A stretch of 64,000 bases of DNA from Paenibacillus beijingensis (GTDB lineage: Bacteria; Bacillota; Bacilli; Paenibacillales; Paenibacillaceae). This document shows, piece by piece, positions 59,203 to 64,000 of the stretch. Positions within the stretch are counted from its first letter, which is position 1. Every line of letters begins with the position of its first letter. The notes under the pieces were generated by a model that was given only the letters and a program-made list of their open reading frames with translations, did no database searches and was not told the origin of the DNA. The stretch lies in contig NZ_CP011058.1 of NCBI RefSeq assembly GCF_000961095.1, positions 3,065,501 through 3,129,500 on the forward strand, given 5' to 3'. The translations under genes and the position numbers were made by a program.

Positions 59203-60411
59203 TCAATTGCCGGCGCGCACGGCGACTTTCGCTCGCGACTCCAAATTTTTTCGCCGGATCAGCACCGCGGCTGCGATCAGCATGGCGCCGTTAATGACGA
59301 ACACCCAGCGGATCGGAATGATGCCGCCCAGCACGCCGCCGATCATCGGCCCGAGCATCGTTGCCAGCTGGGTGGCGGACTGGTTCAGGCTGAACGCCCG
59401 CCCCCGAAACGAGGGAGCGGTCACTTTGACGATCATGGCGTTCAGCGCCGGATACACCCCAGCAAAGAACAAGCCGTAAATAAAACGAAGCACGCCGAAT
59501 TCGACATACCCTTTTACGAAAAATTGCAGCAAATTCCCGATCCCGCCGCCGAGCAGTCCGATGAACAGGACGTTGGTGAAGCCGATCCGGCTGCCGATCC
59601 GCCCCCACTGCGGCGCGGCGAGCAGCGTTGCCAGCCCAACCGCCGAGAACACGATGCCGGACTGCAATGTCGCTTCGCCCTGCTTGACTCCAAGCTGCAG
59701 CACGTAGACCGTAATGAGCGGCTCCAGGATCATAACCGAGAAGGTGCCGAGTCCGACCAGCACAAGCAGCGTGATGAACACCCGGTTCGCCGCCGCTTCC
59801 TTCAAGTCGTCGCGCACATGGGATCGTTTGCCGGAACGGTTGAAGTTCGTTTCCTTGGCGAACACCAGCGCGATCAGCGCCGCGACGAGCACGACCACGC
59901 CGGAGAGCAGAAACGATTCCCGGTTGCCGAGCAGGTGGCTGGCGATGCCTCCGACCAGCGGCCCTACGATGCCTCCCGTCGCTCCGGACGTAGCCATAAT
60001 GCCAAGCGCATACCCCGCTTTATCTTCGGGCGTGCCCGTGCCCACCATCGTAATGGCTGCCGGAACATATCCGGCGAGCAGCCCCTGAAAAATGCGCAGC
60101 AGCAAAAACAGATAAGGGTCATGAATGAAATAAGTGGCGAAATACAAAGCGGCCAGGCTGAATCCGGAGCGGAGCAGCATCGGCTTGCGGCCGTATTTGT
60201 CCGCCAGCGATCCCCAATACGGCGCGATCAGGGCGCTGGCCAGAAACGAAATGCCGAAAGCAAAGCCGGACCACAAGGACAGGTTGCTCGTAACGCCAAG
60301 CTCCGTCGCCAGAAATAACGGAATAAACGGGATGGAAATGGAGTAGGCGGTGCTGCAAAAAAACACTCCGACCCATAGCACAAACAGGTTGCGTCTCCAG
60401 GAGAAAGCCAT
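59203..60411 (-). CDS. MFS multidrug transporter (MdtG-like)
   Basis: 402 aa from ATG 60411; a GTG 12 bases earlier and ATG 60459 are alternatives. Twelve helices, starts RRNLFVLWVGVFFCSTAYSISIPFIPLFL, motif A WGSLADKYGRKPML, and TM5 motif C-like GIVGPLVGGI. Resembles the 12-helix drug antiporters YfmO/MdtG. Substrate unknown. Confidence 0.9.
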   Translation of the reverse strand: MAFSWRRNLFVLWVGVFFCSTAYSISIPFIPLFLATELGVTSNLSLWSGFAFGISFLASALIAPYWGSLADKYGRKPMLLRSGFSLAALYFATYFIHDPYLFLLLRIFQGLLAGYVPAAITMVGTGTPEDKAGYALGIMATSGATGGIVGPLVGGIASHLLGNRESFLLSGVVVLVAALIALVFAKETNFNRSGKRSHVRDDLKEAAANRVFITLLVLVGLGTFSVMILEPLITVYVLQLGVKQGEATLQSGIVFSAVGLATLLAAPQWGRIGSRIGFTNVLFIGLLGGGIGNLLQFFVKGYVEFGVLRFIYGLFFAGVYPALNAMIVKVTAPSFRGRAFSLNQSATQLATMLGPMIGGVLGGIIPIRWVFVINGAMLIAAAVLIRRKNLESRAKVAVRAGN

Positions 60412-60606
60412 CGTGCCGGTCACATCCTTTATCGATAAATATTTTACATGTCCGGACATTCAGTCTCTTGTATATTACTCTCTTTAGCTCCAAGATCCAA
60501 GTTCTTGACCAAAAAAAGGGCGGATGCGGGATTAGAAGCGGCTGATGCCCGGTAATAATAGTGGACAGGCGAAAACGCTAATCGTGGTGAAAAAGGGAGT
60601 GAGAAC

Positions 60607-61557
60607 ATGCTGCAAGATTGCGTTATTGTCGGTGGCGGAATTGCCGGACTGCAGGCCGCTATTCAGCTTGGAAGATACAACCATCGGGTGCTCGTGCTCG
60701 ATTCCGGCGACGGAAGGTCGAGTTACTGCCTGCAGTATCACAATTTGCTGGGATGGCCCGACGGCATCAGCGGACCGGAGCTGCGGCAGCACGGGAGAAT
60801 CCATGCGGAGCGGCTCGGGGTAACGTTTGTTTCCGGTCGGGCGGTAGGTGCGAAGCAGACGGATGAAGGTTTCGCGGTCGAGACGGAGAGCGGGGAGACG
60901 GTCCGCGCGAAGCGGCTGCTGCTTGCGACGGGCGTCATGGACCGGCTTCCGGAGCTGAAAGGGGAGCTGACGCCATGCCTTGGCATCAGCATCTATGTTT
61001 GCCCCGACTGCGACGGGTATGAACTGACCGGGAAGAGGGCGCTCGTCATCGGCTCGGGCAACGTCGGAGCGAGAATGGCGCTGACGCTTCTGTACTGGAC
61101 CCGCAATCTGGTCTATATCAATCATGAGCAGACGGGCGTGGACAAGGAACTGATCGCGCAAATGGAAAAAAGCGGCGTTGAATACGTAAACGAAGCGGTC
61201 CGCGAACTGAAGCGGGACGGTTCCTTCCTGACCGGCGTCGTAACGGCGTCCGGCAGGACACTTAAGGCCGAGCGCGGTTTCGTCGCTTTCGGCGGCAACG
61301 AGGTGCGCTCGAATCTGGCGCAGCAGCTCGGCGTCCGGCTGCATGCCAACCGTCACGTGCTGGCCGATCCCCGCACCAAAATGACCAACGTAATGAACGT
61401 TTGGGCGGCCGGCGACGTGCTTGCCCATTCCGAGCAAACGGCGATTGCGATGGGAGACGGCAGCCAGGCGGCGATCTGGATCCACAAAAGCCTGATTGAG
61501 CCGCAAGGCAGCCAGGCGCTGGCGCCGCTGGTGGCTGCAAGCGGCCCTGAGACCTGA
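60607..61557 (+). CDS. NAD(P)/FAD oxidoreductase, thioredoxin reductase-like
   Basis: 316 aa. FAD site VIVGGGIAGLQAA, NAD(P) site VIGSGNVGARMA, and a CPDC motif (Cys132, Cys135 of YVCPDCDGYEL) where thioredoxin reductase has CATC. Low-molecular-weight disulfide or flavin reductase, close to enzymes of gliotoxin-reductase type or alkyl hydroperoxide-type reductases. GGGAGTGA before the ATG. A hairpin follows. Confidence 0.9.
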   Translation: MLQDCVIVGGGIAGLQAAIQLGRYNHRVLVLDSGDGRSSYCLQYHNLLGWPDGISGPELRQHGRIHAERLGVTFVSGRAVGAKQTDEGFAVETESGETVRAKRLLLATGVMDRLPELKGELTPCLGISIYVCPDCDGYELTGKRALVIGSGNVGARMALTLLYWTRNLVYINHEQTGVDKELIAQMEKSGVEYVNEAVRELKRDGSFLTGVVTASGRTLKAERGFVAFGGNEVRSNLAQQLGVRLHANRHVLADPRTKMTNVMNVWAAGDVLAHSEQTAIAMGDGSQAAIWIHKSLIEPQGSQALAPLVAASGPET

Positions 61558-61583
61558 TGGCCCAGAAGAGGCGGGCTGAAGAT

Positions 61584-61614
61584 TGATCTGCTGCCCGGCC
61601 CGTGCAGCAGATCA
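61584..61614 (+). terminator. Hairpin downstream of the FAD oxidoreductase gene
   Basis: Perfect 11-bp stem TGATCTGCTGC / GCAGCAGATCA. The T-run comes 16 bases later (TTTCTTTTTTA), so it is an imperfect terminator. Confidence 0.5.
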
Positions 61615-61740
61615 GATAATTCAGACGGGCTATTTCTTTTTTATGGCACGTTCGGTAAAATAGGTTACGGGAACAAATGTTTGTCGCTAAGCGTTTGATT
61701 AGATTCCCGTAACTGAAACGACCGGAGGGGTATTGGGCCG

Positions 61741-63033
61741 ATGCCGTTTGCCTTTAATGCCGGCGACTATCCGATGCGGCCCGGATGCTACATCATGAAG
61801 GATGCGTCGGGACGCATTTTGTATGTCGGTAAGTCGAAATGCTTGCGAAGCCGTCTGCAATCCTACTTTTATCAAAATCATACCCGCAAGCGGCTGCGTG
61901 AGCTCGTCGCCGAGATTGACTCGATCGAAGTCATCCTCGTGAACAATGAGACCGAAAGTCTGCTGCTCGAAAATAATTTGATCAAAATTCATAAGCCGCC
62001 CTACAACCGGGCGCTCAAGCGTGATAACAGCGGCTACGCTTATCTCATGCTGACGCAGGAGCGGATTCCGCGTTTGGACGTGTTTTTCCGCGACCGCAGG
62101 GAGAAGGAGAAAGCCGCGTCGACGGAGTTAGACGCGTCCCTTCAGGAGGCAGCGACATTGACAGAGCTGGACGTAGCCTTTCAGGAGACGGCGACATCGA
62201 CATCGACGGAGCTGGATACAGCCTTCCGGGAGACAGCCGCAGCGTCAGAGGCGCCCTCGCGGAAGCGTTCCAAAGAACAGCCGGGAGGCCCAGAACAGGA
62301 TGCGGCGCTGCCGCCGATGCAGCGGTTCGGACCGTTTGCAAGCGCTCATTTCCGCAATCAGGTGCTGGAGTTTGTCGCCGATCACTTCAAGCTTCGGACA
62401 TGCACGACGATGCCGAAACGGGTATGTCTGCTTTATCATATCAAGAGGTGCAGCGGGATTTGTGAAGGTTTAATAAGCGAAGACGATTACTTGGACTCCG
62501 TCAGGCAAGCCGCAGAGCTGCTCGCTTCCGGCAGCAACCTGACCGCGGAGATGTACCGGAAAATGGAATATTATTCAGAGCGGCTGCTGTTTGAGAAAGC
62601 GGACAATATACTGCGCCATATCCGTTCGCTGGAGAAAATTCCGGAGCGGCAAATCGTCGACCGCGAGACGGATCTTAACCAAGAAGTGCTTTATTTCGGG
62701 GAAGCGGCCGTCATGATTGCCAAAGTGCAGCAAGGGATGCTTCGCGACTTCGAGCTGCGGGAGCTGGAGCCGGGTTACACAGATGCCGCCTGCGACCGTT
62801 TTGTTATATCGCGTTACCGGGAGCATGGCAAGCCGGACGAGCTGATTGTGAACCGGCTTGGCGACCCGCAGGCCGTCAAGCGTGCGCTCAGACGGCCGGG
62901 CGAGCGGAATAAGGGCGTCCCTTTTCGAATTACGCTGCCGAAGCGCGGCTTGAAGCATGATCTGCTGCAGCTTTGCAAGGACAACTACGATTACCGGATG
63001 CGGCAGCGTGATCGTGAAAGCAGATCGACCTGA
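61741..63033 (+). CDS. UvrC-like GIY-YIG protein lacking the C-terminal nuclease
   Basis: 430 aa against about 600 for UvrC. GIY-YIG domain at residues 1-95 (GCYIMKDASGRILYVGKSK, then LLLENNLIKIHKPPYN), a Cys-rich link CLLYHIKRCSGIC near 236-248 and a UVR motif (EYYSERLLFEKADNILRHI) near 280. The second (RNase H-like) nuclease and HhH domains of UvrC are absent. An insert at about 125-180 consists of three 16-18 residue repeats (ELDASLQEAA, ELDVAFQETA, ELDTAFRETA). Likely a single-incision repair nuclease related to Cho. GGAGGGG lies 10 nt before the ATG. Confidence 0.82.
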   Translation: MPFAFNAGDYPMRPGCYIMKDASGRILYVGKSKCLRSRLQSYFYQNHTRKRLRELVAEIDSIEVILVNNETESLLLENNLIKIHKPPYNRALKRDNSGYAYLMLTQERIPRLDVFFRDRREKEKAASTELDASLQEAATLTELDVAFQETATSTSTELDTAFRETAAASEAPSRKRSKEQPGGPEQDAALPPMQRFGPFASAHFRNQVLEFVADHFKLRTCTTMPKRVCLLYHIKRCSGICEGLISEDDYLDSVRQAAELLASGSNLTAEMYRKMEYYSERLLFEKADNILRHIRSLEKIPERQIVDRETDLNQEVLYFGEAAVMIAKVQQGMLRDFELRELEPGYTDAACDRFVISRYREHGKPDELIVNRLGDPQAVKRALRRPGERNKGVPFRITLPKRGLKHDLLQLCKDNYDYRMRQRDRESRST

Positions 63034-63109
63034 ACCTGCTGCGGTGAAACCGGAAAGTGTCATGTGCGGGACAGGTCATAGCGTTCATAAAGCTTCAAAA
63101 AAACCTAAC

Positions 63110-63155
63110 AATGAACCGGTCAAGGGACTGCCCTTGACCGGTTCATTTTTTGTTG
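63110..63155 (+). terminator. Terminator after the UvrC-like gene
   Basis: ATGAACCGGTCAAGGG pairs with CCCTTGACCGGTTCAT, followed by TTTTTGTT. Very similar to the hairpin at 54917-54958. Confidence 0.88.
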
Positions 63156-63802
63156 TTTAGGAAATCATGTAACTCTAAGGTGGATCGAGCGCATCGCTGG
63201 CAGCGATGGGGTCGTAGGTTCAGCCCGCGCAGACGGAATGCATGAATGACCTTCGAGAGCTAACGGCTAAGCATGACGTTATTGTGCTCAAAATGCCCTT
63301 TTGCAAAATGTAACGGTTATGAGAGACCTTATCTGATGGTTTCCGCTCAAACAGGGCTATTCCTGCAACCAATAACAGCGCTCATCTCCGTTAGAAATTC
63401 AAAGGGGCCATTTTCGTTCAATTAGCGGCAATGGCAGCCGTTAGGAAATAACCTGCGATCCATCGACTCCCTCAGACGGAACGAATCGAACCGGCTGAGT
63501 TGAATGGAGCCTAAACGTGCGGTGTCGCTGATTTCCGCTTTGCGTCGAAATAAATGGGGGAGGGAAAAAGCTTGGAGAAGCAGGAGACATGGAAAAAGCG
63601 TGGTGCTGTGAAGCGAGTCGATTCCTAGTCTAACCGGGCGCCGCACGCCTTTGCTGTCGAGCGGGTTGCCTGCCGGTATGATGAGCCGCAAGGCATTTTG
63701 CCTTGTGCAGGATGCTTATTGTTGTTCTGAATCCGAACAATCAACAACGCATCTGCTCTGCGAGTGTCCGCTGTTTCGAGTCCGCTCTTTTTAGCGCCAA
63801 GA
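63156..63802. other. Gene-free gap before cydA
   Basis: About 650 bases. Contains several CCGTTAG/CTAACGG words (near 63265, 63392, 63440) but no credible open frame with a ribosome site. No RNA gene seen. Confidence 0.5.
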
Positions 63803-63820
63803 TTGTGATTTTTATCACAA
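63803..63820 (+). promoter_or_regulatory. Rex operator ahead of cydA
   Basis: TTGTGA-TTTTTA-TCACAA matches the Rex consensus TTGTGAN6TCACAA perfectly. Rex is the NADH-sensing repressor of cyd and fermentation genes, so low-oxygen, high-NADH induction is expected. It is 76 bases before the start codon. Confidence 0.8.
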
Positions 63821-63895
63821 AAGTCCGCCGCGCGATATGGTACGCTGGAAACAAATTTCAGGTTATGCGGTATCGACTGGGAGGAGTAAGCGCAA

Positions 63896-64000
63896 ATGGA
63901 TCATTTGGATTTGGCACGGTGGCAGTTCGCCATCACGACGATCTATCATTTTTTGTTCGTGCCGTTATCAATCGGCCTCGTTTTTCTGATTGCCGTTATG
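63896..64000 (+). CDS. cydA: Cytochrome bd ubiquinol oxidase subunit I, 5' part
   Basis: 35 codons are visible before the window ends. The text MDHLDLARWQFAITTIYHFLF and VPLSIGLVFLIAVM is the CydA start, with haem ligand His18. GGGAGGAG is 7 nt before the ATG. The membrane enzyme reduces O2 with quinol at high affinity; cydB is expected beyond the window. Confidence 0.95.
   Translation, partial: MDHLDLARWQFAITTIYHFLFVPLSIGLVFLIAVM

Overview
The window looks like a chromosomal segment of a Paenibacillus-type member of the Bacillota. Reasons: strong AGGAGG-type ribosome sites with frequent GTG/TTG starts, GC-rich but not extreme codon use, many ABC sugar importers with lipoprotein binding proteins, an S-layer-homology (SLH) secreted amidase, a secreted copper amine oxidase, SpoIIIE/ParB-era features such as a parS-like site, and Rex-type and cre-type operators. 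No rRNA, tRNA or CRISPR array was seen.

Layout. 1-4.3 kb: a palindromic repeat tract, a PD-(D/E)XK-like nuclease gene with an attached dispersed repeat, two HAD phosphatases and the Mn-dependent pyrophosphatase ppaC. 4.9-10.3 kb: secreted copper amine oxidase divergent from a two-component pair. 10.4-14.4 kb: a PLP desulfhydrase/deaminase, DinB protein, CGNR regulator and MFS carrier, tied together by two copies of the same 34-bp operator. 14.5-23.6 kb: a peptidoglycan-sugar recycling cluster (murQ, murK-like kinase, namZ-like muramidase, beta-lactamase-fold amidase, ABC importer, RpiR regulator). 23.9-29.8 kb: GT2 glycosyltransferase plus membrane glycosyltransferase-like protein, SulP permease, ribokinase. 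30-40 kb: a metal/arsenic island that is partly decayed: rhodanese remnant, MFS, PCYCGC lipoprotein, CmtR-like sensor with CadA, Cys-rich MarR, an IS200/IS605 insertion with broken tnpB, a truncated arsI, intact arsN1-like and arsC genes, and arsB and arsR that have each lost their middles. 40-45 kb: MerR/TipA-type regulator, oligoendopeptidase F, a 171-bp tandem array with nested stems, aldo/keto reductase. 45-50 kb: second ABC sugar importer (one permease frameshifted) with a PIG-L deacetylase and AraC regulator. 50-54 kb: TetR-controlled ABC-2 exporter, parS-like site, Bcr/CflA pump. 55-64 kb: SLH amidase, thioesterase, HAD phosphatase, MFS, FAD oxidoreductase, a UvrC-like protein without the C-terminal nuclease, and the start of cydA behind a Rex operator.

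The most unusual signals are (i) a three-copy dispersed element in which palindromic repeats are always joined to the 3' end of the nuclease gene (one full gene, two decayed stubs); (ii) the four-copy 171-bp array, each unit able to form three nested stems; (iii) the CGNR double operator; (iv) a recycling cluster in which NamZ- and AmiE-like enzymes lack signal peptides and PTS uptake is replaced by an ABC importer; and (v) the hollowed-out ars operon. All functions are inferred from reading sequence and recalled family features; no database search was run.
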